Positions 41,499-54,200 of a stretch of 64,000 bases of DNA are shown here, piece by piece (the stretch's first letter is position 1; each line of letters opens with the position of its first letter). Below the pieces are notes generated by a model that was not told the DNA's origin, did not search any database, and saw nothing but the letters and a program-made list of their open reading frames with translations. Source of the stretch: Reticulitermes speratus (Eukaryota; Arthropoda; Insecta; Blattodea; Rhinotermitidae). The DNA is taken from NCBI GenBank assembly GCA_021186555.1, contig JAJKFL010000004.1, positions 41,522,351 to 41,586,350 of the forward strand, written 5' to 3'. Made by a program: the position numbers and the translations under genes.

Positions 41499-43346
41499 AT
41501 GCTGAGCCTGGTAGCAGGTGTAATTGTTCAACCTTTGAACCACAGTACGGTATTTTTTAAAACAAAAGATGTAATTTTAACAAATGACATCTGGCACATT
41601 GTTTTAGGCTTGGATTTGAGTCCATATAAAGAGATTATTGCTACTTTGAGGGAACATTTTTTTTTTTTAATACAGCACCAAACTGTAGATTTTACGTTTG
41701 TAAACGAACTTAGACAAGTGGATATTTTACTGACAACACTTGAAGCAAAGCTTAATTATTTGAAGCAGTTTCTACCGAAACTGGATCCCAGAAGAGGTTT
41801 AGTTAACTTGGGAGGTGTAATTTTAAAGACTTTGTTTGGAACTGCTACTGTATCAGATTTACATTCCCTTCATGAAGTGCTGAACTAGTTACAGTTACGT
41901 GAACAAGACATTGTTTCCTCACTTGCTAACCATGTGACTTACATGAAACGTCTAGACACTATTACCAACACAAATTCGGAAGTGTTAACGAATTTGTCCA
42001 GTATTGTAAAAGGTGTGGTAATACAGTCACATGACAGATTTAAGGAAATTACTAGAGATATAATGTGGCTTAATGTAACTTTGCATGGTATGAGTGACTT
42101 ATATGTTGTCATTAGACAACTGGAATTTGCTATTTTACGTTTGAGTCAGAATTTGGATGAACTCGTAGATGCCGTACAGTGTGTGCTTTTAGGCAAGCTG
42201 CCAATTAATCTGGTTAGTCCAGACACCTTACGTAACATTTTAGTGAACACATCTCGTTACTTGCCTGAAAATTATGAATGGTTTGCTGGAAGCAAGTTTG
42301 AAAATTTGTACTTGTACTATGATCTGGTTAAGGTAGCCATTGTGGGTGATGCCCATAATATTAGGTTAATTTTAAACGTACCACTCAAGACTGCCAATCG
42401 TAATTTTGTATTGTACAAATTAATTGCTTTCCCAATGCCCGTTTTAAATAACACTTTTGTTCAATATAAGCCGAACTATATGTATTTTGGATTTAACGAA
42501 ATTCAACACAGCTACGCCTTGTTCACGGAAGCCGAAATCAATCGCTGCGTTGGAGGCAGTGTTGCTATGTATCTGGCAGACAAAGCAATTTATACGACGA
42601 AAGTTGTAACGTGTGAGTCAAGTTTATTTTTCCAGACCTTGGACTCACATAAGTTGTGCCAGAGACAGATGTCTCAACATCACAAGGAACCAGCATGGAC
42701 ACGTCACGATACGTTGTGGATCTACAATATACCTGAGCCACAACAAGTCACCTTTCGTTGTTTGGAGAACCGAACGTGGACCTCTCACTCCAGAGAACTC
42801 TCGGGGAGCAGATTCGTTTCCAACGCCATGCGGTGCTACATCGTGACCGACACCTTTCTTGTGACTCCAGAGCTGACAGGAGGCAACGAGATGGCACTTC
42901 CAAACCCAACTTTCTACACACCGGATAAAGTCGGTATTCTAACGGACCACGAGTTGAACATTTTGCAGGAGACAATTCCATCTGCAGCTGTCCAAATTGA
43001 CAATTTAATGTCAAAAATTACTACTCCACAAGTGACTGCTGATGTTAACACTATGTTACACTTTCATCATACATTAGCAAAGCGAAACCAAGGAAGCATT
43101 TGGTACACCATTTTAATTGCAATATTTGGCACCTTGACTGTTTCACTGTTGCTAATTTTCCTTCTTCGGTCCTATTTTTGCAGAGTGATTACTTTTTGTA
43201 AAGCTAAAGAGGCACCTCCTTCTCAAACAGAAGAAGAATTACCTGATCCAAAACACCGTGGTTCCACATCAATTCCACGCGAATTATCTCACGAGGAACC
43301 AGCGCGATGCACGACTACTTTCACGACGTACCGGACTGCTGAGTGA
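41499..43346 (+). pseudogene. env: Env-like fusion glycoprotein gene, interrupted by one in-frame stop
   Basis: Two ORFs (41499-41888 and 41934-43346) share one frame and are separated only by TAG at 41886-41888; no other stop lies between them. The N-terminal part has a basic pair RR at residues 98-99 followed by a glycine-rich hydrophobic stretch (GLVNLGGVILKTLFG), the layout of a cleavage site and fusion peptide in baculovirus F-like/errantivirus Env proteins. A full furin motif is not present. The second part has several Cys, Asn-linked glycosylation-type sites, a transmembrane segment at residues about 390-415 of that ORF (ILIAIFGTLTVSLLLIFLL) and a 55-residue cytoplasmic tail. No clear signal peptide is seen. 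Because of the stop no full-length Env is made from this copy. Confidence 0.82.
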
Positions 43347-43981
43347 AGACGATAGAATGTTTTCCGATGTCACTGATAGCAAAGATATGTTACTTTGGTA
43401 CATTTTGTGGTAGTTTTTTTAATATACTTAAAATCATGGACTACAACGACCTGTACAGACAGCGTAGTTCTTTCTCATACGACTGCGTACTGTGATGTGG
43501 AAAAAGGTACTTTGCAAGCAGTACGATGTAATTCAATTCCACAGTGAAGGACATATACAGAGACTTGCTACGAGTGTGAAGTACAGTCCACGGCAAGATG
43601 GAAGTACTCTTGCCACCATCTTTAGAAACATTTTCATTTTATGTTGGTTATATATAATGACTTTTATTTTGTTGTACTGGTTGTAATTTCGGTTACGGTT
43701 TTATATATATTTTCTACCCACTACACCTACATTTCCCGCCACACCATTTTATCACTAGGACACAGTGATCTAATGGGTTAGATGGCATTTATGTTCCTTA
43801 CCGAATATAAACCCGCGGGATTTACACTGTTGAAATTGTAAGACATTACACATTTACTTGAGTATTGTACACTGTTTTGGTTTTTTTTTTGTTGTAATTT
43901 TGTTTACTTAGACATGCATTAATTCATTCATTACAAGATGGTTAATACGTTGTTTAAAGATTCGCTCCCGAATCTTTATTT
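43347..43981 (+). other. 3' untranslated part of the LTR element
   Basis: AT-rich, no convincing ORF. Its end is marked by the purine tract at 43982. Confidence 0.6.
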
Positions 43982-43996
43982 GAAGAAAGGGAGAGA
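43982..43996 (+). other. Polypurine tract
   Basis: GAAGAAAGGGAGAGA directly abuts the 3' LTR, the position used to prime plus-strand synthesis. Confidence 0.88.
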
Positions 43997-44753
43997 TGTA
44001 ATGAATGAATAATAGCGGTAGATTTATCTTTTTGAATTTTGATTTTAGGTTTAAATTTTGAGTTAGGTATTTGGTTGAATGTTGCTGACATTGCCACTAG
44101 AGGTTATTACCTGCAGTGCAGTGAACGTTGGTTCACCGCACTTCGAAGTATGCTGAGGCGGGAATTCCTTAATTGTTTATATAAGGAGATTCCGCGAGGC
44201 AAACGTCCTCATTCACGTTTCAGAAATTTTGTAAAGACGACATTAAGCTCCTGCAAGTTACTTCGGCGATAATGATAAATACTGGTTTATGGCTGTGCGT
44301 GCAAGGTAAGTGAGCTGTATTGAATTTTATATTTGCTTTGAAAACGATTACTGGAACGGAGCACTTTTGGTGTATTTATACTTTGGTGACAGTATTTGAA
44401 ATTCTAAATTTGTTTAGCAACGCGGCGTTAAAATTCATTAAGAGGGCAAGCAGTTAATTTAACTTTTATGTGGCAATTTAACTGTGAAGTTGTTAATTAA
44501 GTTTTATTGTAAATTTATTTATTTTGTATATAATACAGGTTATGTTATTTAAACTTTAAACCTACTGTATTATTTTGATACGTTGACAATTACCTGTGGG
44601 GCGTATCAAGCAAAGTGTAGGCTACCGTTCGCCTACTGGTGGCAGCGAAATTAGAAATAGGGAATCCAGCGATTGCCTTATCGGACGCTACCGATAGAAC
44701 CTGCTTCAGAGAATTGAGCTGTAGGGTAGCAACACTCTGGGGTAGGCACTACA
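43997..44753 (+). repeat. 3' LTR (757 bp)
   Basis: Same sequence as the 5' LTR plus one T. On the reverse strand it contains AATAAA motifs near 44514-44523, the first canonical ones downstream of the FA2H stop codon. Confidence 0.95.
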
Positions 44754-44757
44754 CATG
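44754..44757. repeat. Target-site duplication CATG, right
   Basis: Partner of 35014-35017; the flanking host sequence resumes with TTACATGAAT. Confidence 0.9.
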
Positions 44758-45152
44758 TTACATGAATATTCTTATGTTCATGCAGCTGTTGTGTGTTGTG
44801 ATTGTAACACTGTACAGTACAATATTAATTTCTTCTGAGGCCACAGAATGAAGGCAAATATGGTGGGGCTGATAGTATGCTCTCATATCTTTTCCTCTGT
44901 TCTACGTCAGCCAGCCAGTTCACAGTGTGTATTGAAGTTACGTTATTGTCACTACCATTATTTGTGTGCAAAGAGTTACTGGACAACTGGAGGGAGTTGT
45001 GGTAAGGGTTGATCCATGGTATGTCTTTCTGTGACCTCAACATAGATGACGTTTATGTGTATGTCATTAGTGTAAATTATTGTACGCTTATGAGACTGTA
45101 TGCGATAACCACTTTTCTGCATGTTGCCCTGCTTAAGGGAACCGTTTCACTG
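44758..45152 (-). other. FA2H 3' flank
   Basis: About 400 bp between the FA2H stop and the LTR. No AATAAA on the reverse strand; only weaker variants such as AATAAT. Confidence 0.5.
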
Positions 45153-45238
45153 TCACCATTTGAGGGCTCTGCTCAGTTTCCTTAGAATGATTTCTGTTCC
45201 AAAGATTTTGTCCCAGAAGCTACTGGTTATTCCAAATC
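45153..45238 (-). CDS. FA2H: FA2H coding exon 6 and stop
   Basis: Acceptor CTGATTACAG; 86 nt encoding [18 protein letters not shown], a short basic tail and TGA at 45155-45153. The GFGITS...WD motif is conserved in the family. The tail is unlike human and could be clade-specific. Confidence 0.9.
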
Positions 45239-48200
45239 CTGTAATCAGATACACAGAAGCAGAATTAGTTTTTTGTACTGGTGAAGATTCTTTTTGTGGT
45301 CTTTTGGGTTAGACGCTATGTACTTCGGTACGTGGGATGTGTGCTGTGTGCAACATTACCTGCAAGTGTGGGGTGCGAGATTTGAGGGTCTGACAGCAGT
45401 GTTGCTGAAGGTACAAGTCATCCAGTATGTGATTGGGTGTTTAGTTTCCAGACATTTCGAAGGAGCATAATGCCTTCACCTTCATGGTCAAGCAATGCTC
45501 CTTGGAAACATCAGGAACTACATACCCAGTGACACAGATCACATTCCGGAACACTTGAATCTTCAAGTGTGGCATGGTTTCCTTTGGATGAACAGGACTT
45601 CCATGGAGGCTGGGGTCAAAAGGTACCACCAGTACATCTATTGTTATCAGCCATACCAGATTGCAAACCTGGGTGATTTTATCAAGCTCCTGGACACAGG
45701 TATTGTGCGTGAACCAGATCGTGAGGGAAACAGTAAAGACCAGACTACATGGTGTCATAACCCGTAAGACCAAAATATGAAGTACACAAAGTTTTATTTT
45801 GCTGTTTTCTGAAAACTGAAAGCACTGGAATGTGTGGAAGCAGTGTAAGTCCGTAATAGTGGGCAGTATTAAGGTTACTGTGCGTTCTTCTTCTACGACC
45901 ATTTCAATACAACTAATTTCATTTCTAATACTCTTTCTGTGAGAGACGTACTGCATTTAATCCATTCATATACTTTATGAAATTTGAATTTCTTATGGCG
46001 GTGACTGAAAACTACAGATTTCTGGGATATAACAGCCTTAGTTGGCACGTACACGCCCGTGTCTTTGAGGACCCTGCTGTGCTTTGATGTTCAGGCTGCA
46101 GCAGCCCAAGAAGTGCTGGACCACTTGATCTGAACATGAAGGCACTGTGACCCTTCAAAGTGTTATGAACTATTTACCCAATGACACTCTGTAACATCTC
46201 AGAAGACTTGAATTTTCAGATTCTTCCCCATTTGCTTGTTGGTAGGATTTGTGTCAAACCCCAGACATGCAGGGTTGGAGACTGGTTTTGCTAAGGGGCC
46301 CAGCGCAGTATGAGTGCTTTATGTTGCCATCTATTGAAGACAGCAGAATGACTGTCTGACTTATGTCTGATATTCAGAACATCAGTCAAGAACATTCTTA
46401 TACATGGTTATCATAAACTTTCAGACATGGAATGTTTCTAACCTTGTGATCACCAGCTAGTCTCAGTATTGGTGATCCCACCAAAATGTTGTGATCACCA
46501 GCTAGTCTCAGTATTGGTGATCCCACCAAAATGTTGTGATCACCAGCTAGTCTCAGTATTGGTGATCCCACCAAAATGTTGTGATCACCAGCTAGTCTCA
46601 GTATTGGTGATCCCACCAAAATGTTGTGATCACCAGCTAGTCTCAGTATTGGTGATCCCACCAAAATGTTGTGACCATCAGCATGCATATTTACCTGTTT
46701 CATAATGTGTGAAGTGGTGCTGGTTGTGGTAACGCTTCATGTAGTAGAGGTGTGATCCCTCTTTTGGTGACCCATGGTGAAGGTAGAAGTGGAATAAGTC
46801 ATATACAATATAACCTGTAAAAATTGTAACATTACTCTGTGTACAGGAAGGTAGAGAGGGGCTATCATTAGTGTACCATTATTTAATTTTCTCCTTTAAC
46901 CTCGTACTCCATCTGCTACATGAAAACAGGGTTGGCTTGAGACCTGTGGGTGCCCCATGGAGGCTGATAATTTGGTGCCGCTTCTAGCCAATGTTCTGTA
47001 AACTTTTACGGCTTACGGCAGGACTGGTGAACCTTTTTTGTGGGTGCATGCCTAAATTGCGGATAATTTTTAGAGAAATTTACGTGCCGATGGGAATTTT
47101 GAGCAGCAAATAAGGTCAAGGAGTTTGCCATTGTCATTGATTATTATATAGTATGATTATTATGCTGTGTGTTATAATGAGAGGATCCTCAAGAAATATG
47201 AACTGGTGGAGGGAAGCAGCAGAGGCTGTTACTACTCTGCATTTCAAAAGACTGAAGCAATAAATATATTAATGTAAATATTATAATCATATGTATTATT
47301 ATTGTTATTGTAAAAATTATTACAGAGAAAGAGAGAGAGAGCCAAATGCTTGAAAGCATTCCTAGGACACCTGTTTAGGCAAACAATAAAGCTTGTGAAG
47401 TATTCTAAATGTGACCGTTTAAGAAATTAAGTGTAATTTATAACTAGTACTTCACTGGAGACAAAATTAATTACTTAATGACAATAATAAGGGACCAATA
47501 ATAAGTTTATAAGAAACTGAAAGACTTGCTAATTTTTGTTTTATTTTACATTTTTATTTATTTGTATTTATTTTTTTACTAATAAGAAATTATAACAATA
47601 AAATCAGTGCCAACATTTCAGGAAGCCTTTTAACATAATTAGTAACAAATCTGTATTGCTTTAAATTGTACAATTTAAAAAATATACTAAAAGTAAGACC
47701 TTACAAGCAATGCAGGCAATGTCACCAGGACAGTAACAAGTAAAACAAACCGTGGTTCATATTATAACACACAAAAGCCAGAAGAAGCAAGTGAACATAT
47801 TTTACTAGCTGTAAGACTTGCTGCTGCACCACGGATGACAGCTATTTTATACCAGGTTTGTGCTTGATTATTTCTGTATGCATGCAGCATTAACTTCTTC
47901 ATTAAGACTACTTGTATAGTTAGATTTGATAAAGTTAGTTACTAAAACTATGAATCACATGAATATGTATATGAAAATACTGGTAATACTGCTATTGCTA
48001 CGCTTTCAAATGGTCAAAATTTCAGGAATGGCCATTCCAGACTTTAAGAAATCCATTGTCTGCAATATTCAATGTTCATATGACTGAATTCTTTCAATAT
48101 CTTCTAGTTAAGCTATTAAATGGACAAACTTTTGCCTCTAAATTCAGATTCTTTGTAAATCAAATGCATCTCAGAATTATTCAAATCAGTCCACTGCAAT

Positions 48201-51200
48201 CTTCCAAATTGCAGGTTATCTAATGTTAAATTACACATTTTATGGATTTTGCAGTTTTTTCAAATTACTTGAATGGAGTAAATCTTGAAGAGAATGGGTC
48301 GATAGTTGAAGCAGTGATGCTAGAAAGTTGCATTTGAAGGCTCTGAATGTCTGTTTATCATGAATTTCAAGATCAGTCGTGTAGTTTTGTGGGTTTGGGA
48401 AATATTTAAAATTGCCATTGTTGACATCATGTTTAAAAATTTTCAGTTTGATTTCAAAGCTTTTGTGTTATCAAATATAACATCAATTGTTTTGCAAACC
48501 CTAGTAATTTGGGGTCCAAGTCATTTAAATGCAATGAAAATTTTCAAAAGAACATCAATCTACAAATGCATGCATCACATAGTTCTTGAGATGACAAGCT
48601 TCCATTCGTCAAAAATAAATGAATTTCATCCAAACTGAACAAATCAGTGATAAATAGAAGCTTGGCTAAGCCACTAACATTATTTTACATATATAGTCTT
48701 GATACACCAAATTCACCTGTCTCAGAAAGTTCTGAAACTCTTTTTCTCAAAGCACGCACAGTAATAATATTGGTTACTTTGGTTACTACACTCCATTTTA
48801 AGAGATTTTAAAATGTGACAGCTGCTTCTCGGAATCCAGGAAATACGATAGTCCAAGTAATAGTAATATTAATATTTGTCATCTCGTACGCTTCACTTGT
48901 GTATGTGTGCACTTATTTCCTTCTAAAGGTCTGTGTTGGTGGTGTGCAACCTTTCTTATCCACAGGCCACTCAGACACGAGTGATCTGGCGAAGTGCTAC
49001 AAAGCGTTTTTAAAACATGATAATAGTATAGTGAAAAAAAAAAAAATTAATTTATTCATTTTGTATAATTTTGTGGTAACTGGAGTAGAGTACAGTGAAG
49101 ATTAGCACTATATGCTGTTTATATCCATAAATTTCATTGTTCAAGTCTAAATATGAGGTCTGTACATCTCTTTTACCTAAATTAGTTCCCCTTCATTCAA
49201 AAATTATTACACTATATGTGTAATTTGTAGTACAGTGTATTGACAGGTTAAGTTTATGCAGTTTGTGGAAGTTAAGTTCATACAATTCAGAAGTGTTCAC
49301 GTATTATTTGAATCTGTAAGGTCATGTTTGTACCTAACTCCCTTACTGTACATTAAAAATTGTTATAGTTCATGGATAGAGAAAGGCTGATCTTCTGTTT
49401 GGAAAGTTCTTACCTATGACTGTGCCTCCTGTTGTGAATGACAACATCCACAGTGGAAATATTGCTGCAAATATCGAGTACATGATTAGTGCCAGTATTG
49501 CTGCTGGTACAGGTGGGAACAGCAGCCTGCTACCATCGAACGGCACCTGTGTGGTCAGACAGACTGCATCAGTACAGTACATGATTAGTGCCAGTATGGC
49601 TGCTGGTACAGGTGGGAACAGCAGCCTGCTACCATCGAACGGCACCTGTGTCGTCAGACAGACTGCATCAGTACAGTACATGATTAGTGCCAGTATGGCT
49701 GCTGGTACAGGTGGGAACAGCAGCCTGTGACCATCGAACGGCACCTGTGTGGTCAGACAGACTGCATCAGTACAGTACATGATTAGTGCCAGTATGGCTG
49801 CTGGTACAGGTGGGAACAGCAGCCTGTGACCATCGAACGGCACCTGTGTGATCAGACAGACTGCATCAGTACAGTACATGATTAGTACCAGAATGGCTGC
49901 TGGTACAGTTGGGAACAGAAGCCTGCGACCATCGAACGGCACCTGTGTGATCAGACAGACTGAATCATATTACAGTCACTGAATGACAAAATTGACTTCT
50001 ATATGAGCTGCTGTCACTGGCTGTTAACATATAGGTGTTGTGTGTGTGCCTACAGCGAATATGTTGTTGACTCTCCCGGATGCTGCCAGGAATGGAGGTA
50101 GGACACCATATTATTAGGTGGAAGGACCCATTTGGTGGGATTTCAGTTTTGTTTCTGATGATAAAATGTTACCATATATGACGATGATCATAATGACAAG
50201 CAGAGTGATTTATCGTGCAGCCTTGCATACCTTACCTTTACACTCCTACTTGGAACCAGCTGGTTTCAAACCTCAGATCTTTAGTACCTGATCTATAGAT
50301 CCCATGATCCTTGTAGGAGGCATATTTGTATTTGATTTAATATGCTGGAAGTGATAAGAAAGGTAATATGGACACTTGAATAGCAAGAGGCAGCCCTCTT
50401 AAAGGAGCATTGGGAGACTGCACAAGAGATGGAAGATTCACGCTGCAGAAAATAGGTCTATGGCCTGATGATGATGATAATGACGATGATTATGATTATG
50501 ACAGCAATAACTTCTAACAGTAAGGTGAAGAAGAAGAAGAGGAACAAGAAGGAGTAGGAAGACATGATCGATGTTGTTGGCATCCTGTGCAGTGTGGGAT
50601 CTAACTAGGCTGTTACGTAATGTTGCAAAATTGCTTCTGTTGGGTTTTATATTTTCTGTTTGTTTATACTACTGGGCAATAATGCCAGAACTCATTTTTC
50701 AGCATTGTCTTTGTGATAAAAAAGCATGTGATTTTTTAAGTTTAAATTCCTTATTTCATGCTTTTATCTTGTGCAACATATCTGGGCTGTGAAATGGCTC
50801 AGACAAGTCAGTCGCTGGCTCCCACCTCGGAGGCCCAGGTTCAGTTCCAGGCCAGTCCACGTGGGATTTGTGGTGGAAAAGTGACTTGGGACAGGTCTTT
50901 CTCCAAGTACTTCAGTTTCCACTGCACTGTCAGTATCATTCCAGTGATACTCCATACTCATATAATCTTAACAAGTGACAACATTGTTAAATAACACTTT
51001 AAAAGTTGTGTTTTATAAGCTATGTAAGCTATTACATAGCAATTAGTGTGCTTTATTGACCACTGTATAGCAACTGATGAGTTGTTACTTGAACTCGCAA
51101 GGGCTGGGACATCGGGGAAGATGGTGTGTTGTTATGTACCGTGCTTACAGAGGACTGTTACTGAAGGTGTCTGACAGATGGCATTAATTGTGAGCAAATC

Positions 51201-54200
51201 AGGTGGCTCAGGTGTCCAGTTCAAATCTTGGCCTGGGTACTGGCTATCCCTACTGAGGTTCTTGTGGTTTTCCTCAGTCTGTCCATGCAGATGCTGGGAT
51301 AGTGTTTTTATCAGTTCCTTATATGCCAATCATCTTGTCATTTTGTGCTGTATGTTTTTTGTCACTGACACTGCCATTAAACAAAATACACATAAAAACA
51401 TATGTTAATGTTGCATATCTACCATGTACTTCTTGTTCAATCATCCAAATTACAAGACCACCAATATACACAGTTGTTGGGAAAACACCCAGGTGCTTTT
51501 ATTATGTCTCTGAAATTTTGTGGCCCAGCTGTGCCATTATCAATGAGTCAAATGTAATATGACAAGATGTATCAGAAGGTTCCAGTGTGAACAATGACAG
51601 TAGATCAGTTGAGAAATATAGAAACAAGGCAGGCAATATACGTATAATGTAACATTGAGGCATGCTTGCGTAACCATTGTTGCCATGGAAAAGCAATAAC
51701 TATTACACATGCGCCGTATTATATTGCCATCTGTGGCCTGTCTGGCTGTACCATATTTTTCCACATTATCTCATAAACGGCACGATTTTCAGAAGAAAGT
51801 TATTAAACATAAAATGTGTGTTTTGATTTTCTCTCCAACTTTAATCTGAAACATTTCATATTCCAAGAAGAATTCAGCAAGATACTGCCTTGTCACATTT
51901 TAATGAAACTTGAATTTTCTTGACAGATTTTCGAAAAATGCTCAGATACCATATTTCATGAAAATGTGTCTGGTGGGAGCTGAGTTGCTCCATGCAGATG
52001 GACAGACATGGCAAAGCTAATAGTCAGTTTTTGCAATTTCAGTGATATTTACATGAACTGTTTGAACATGAAGGACAGAGAGAGGAATGGTGATAGGAGG
52101 GACAAGGAAAGGGAAGAAGGGGTAGGGGGAGAATGATGATAAAGAAATTATTTTTCTTGAAAGAATAAACTTGCACATGCACAGAAAGTCACAGCTGTAT
52201 GATGCGTGTAGTGAGACTGTTAACAAGCGTGAGATTTAATGGGATTGTTAACAAGCACATACTATTGCGGTCTAACGTTTGTGTTGGCAGTCAAAACTTT
52301 ACGTTGTAATTAAACTACGTTTAATTTGTACTCGGTAACAAATGAACAGATTCTCTCTTTAGTTTTCAGTTTACATTATACTGTGTGAAGTTTCAGGTTC
52401 TCTCAATAGTGTTGATGAATATTAAGTCTTCTGGGATGTAATGCTGTGTCATGGTGCCTTAATCTTTAGGTTCAAGCAGGCTCTTCTTGGGCTGCTTGAC
52501 CATGAAGTTGGAGGTACTATGTTTGTTTGAGGTGTCGGTAACTATTTACCAATCGACTCAACGTAACATCCCAGAAGACACATTGTCTGCATTACATTAG
52601 TTTGAATAGAACCTGCAGTGTGAGTTGTGTGAGATTAGAGGTTTTCATAGTGGTGAAGTGTAGTGTGGTCTTGTGAGTTACGGCACTGTGTAGTGTGGTA
52701 GGTTGGTACCACTCTTTTGGATGAACATACTGCCTCCACGTTGAGGGTAAAAGTGAAGTTTGTGTTACTTTCTTCAGAGTTCTAGGTGAATGCTGGACAG
52801 TACATTAAAATGTAGCACTTGCTTCCTCTCCATCTTGCCTAATGTGTTTTTATAATGACTGCCACTTGGCCCCACTCTGAGACTCCAAACTAATCATACC
52901 TTATTTTCTTTGGCTTTCAAATTTCTCTTTGATTTACCAGCAAATAATAAAATGCTCTGTGCAGAAATTATATATATTCTGTCTTCCCATTTTAATTTGT
53001 ATTTCTCAGTGTGATTTGGTACTAACTAAGATTACAAATTGTTGTTCTGTGTACAGGACTCAGACTTAGCAAGGCATTCTTTACGTTCAAAATGCCATAT
53101 GCTTTCACAATACACACATAAATGCAATTTTTTTAACACCAATAAGAAGACTGGTTTCATGAAACTCTCTGATTTTCAACAGTATTATTTGCAGATCTTC
53201 TATCCCAAATCTTACCCAAACTGGACAGTAAATATGGAAAATATTGATAGAAATTCATTTATGCCCCTAAGTAAACTATGGCTTTCACTGCGTCAATTTT
53301 CACAAAACTTACGCTCGCTCGCTCACTCACTCACCCACTCACTCACCCACTCACTCGCCCACTCACCCACCCACTCACTCACCCACTCACTCACTCACTC
53401 ACTCACTCACTCGGCAGGTTTTTGTGGACATATGTACCTAATTTTATTCAAGTCAAATGAAAAACCTAGAAACTATGTGCACAGTTTCATTTAAGTCCAG
53501 TTTTGTAAAGAACTCCTGCTCTAAATTTGATTAAAATTTGACAAATGGTTTAGTTGCTGATACCAGGTCACAGACAGAGACGATAGGCTTGGTCTCCACA
53601 TAGGGCATTTATTTTTTACTTCGTAAAGAATGATTACAGAATTGGTGGTAATATAAATACCTTGTGATGTAAACCGTGCATCAGGAAGTGGAATGTAATG
53701 AGAAGTGGTGATGTTGCTGGCGGTTGCAAGTGGAACACCCAACGATGTAAAGAGTACTCCAGAAAGGACCACATGACAATGCCTGTCAGAACACTGAGCA
53801 CTGCCCACACCACGCCTGTGCCCTCTGTAACATGCAGTAACTCTCAGTCAGGACACATCGTCAACATGCTGATTCCGCTTTGGTTTTGTGCGCTTAATAG
53901 GTGACAGATGTATTGCGCTACAAATTGTGCAATAATGTGAGTTTGCGCAGAGTGCCTTCTTTAGGTATTCTTATGTATCTTCATCCAGTGGGTTGGTATT
54001 GTGTAATTTTTTTGGGGGTGGGGTCTTGTTAGAGCTGGTTCTTAATTGTCCCTCCACTGGATTCTGTGGTGCAATATACAGCGTCTTATTACAGAAGCCT
54101 TTAACCACTCAAAAGCATGGTGCTTACTGTATGTATTGCCTGCTGTAACACTAAGACCCTGTTCATTTGTCCCACATGCTCATGGAATTTATGTGATTCC

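Larger units (their letters stand above)
35018..44753 (+). mobile_element. Gypsy-type LTR retrotransposon / insect endogenous retrovirus with env, 9.7 kb, recent insertion
   Basis: Two LTRs (35018-35773 and 43997-44753) enclose gag, protease, RT/RNase H, integrase and an env-like ORF in that order. LTRs begin TGTAATG and end CACTACA. The 4-bp target duplication CATG flanks both sides (35014-35017 and 44754-44757). A candidate tRNA primer-binding region follows the 5' LTR and a purine tract precedes the 3' LTR. Protease-RT-RNase H-integrase order and the FIDD catalytic box place it in Gypsy/Metaviridae; the env type is that of errantiviruses. Gag is in one frame, protease in -1, RT shifted again and the integrase core shifted back; env has one stop. 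As it stands it cannot make intact Pol or Env. It lies between NKIRAS and FA2H, antisense to FA2H. Confidence 0.95.

Noticed and set aside
41499-41888. A separate small gene before env
   Set aside because: It is in the same frame as the following ORF with only one stop between, and it carries the expected N-terminal part of Env.
52017-53494. ORFs between FA2H exons 3 and 4 as extra exons
   Set aside because: Exons 3 and 4 already join in phase 0 at conserved positions (HGLHHK then VPFDG), so no extra exon is needed.
53521-53808. A 95-codon ORF overlapping FA2H exon 3
   Set aside because: It is in a different frame from the one that carries the histidine boxes.
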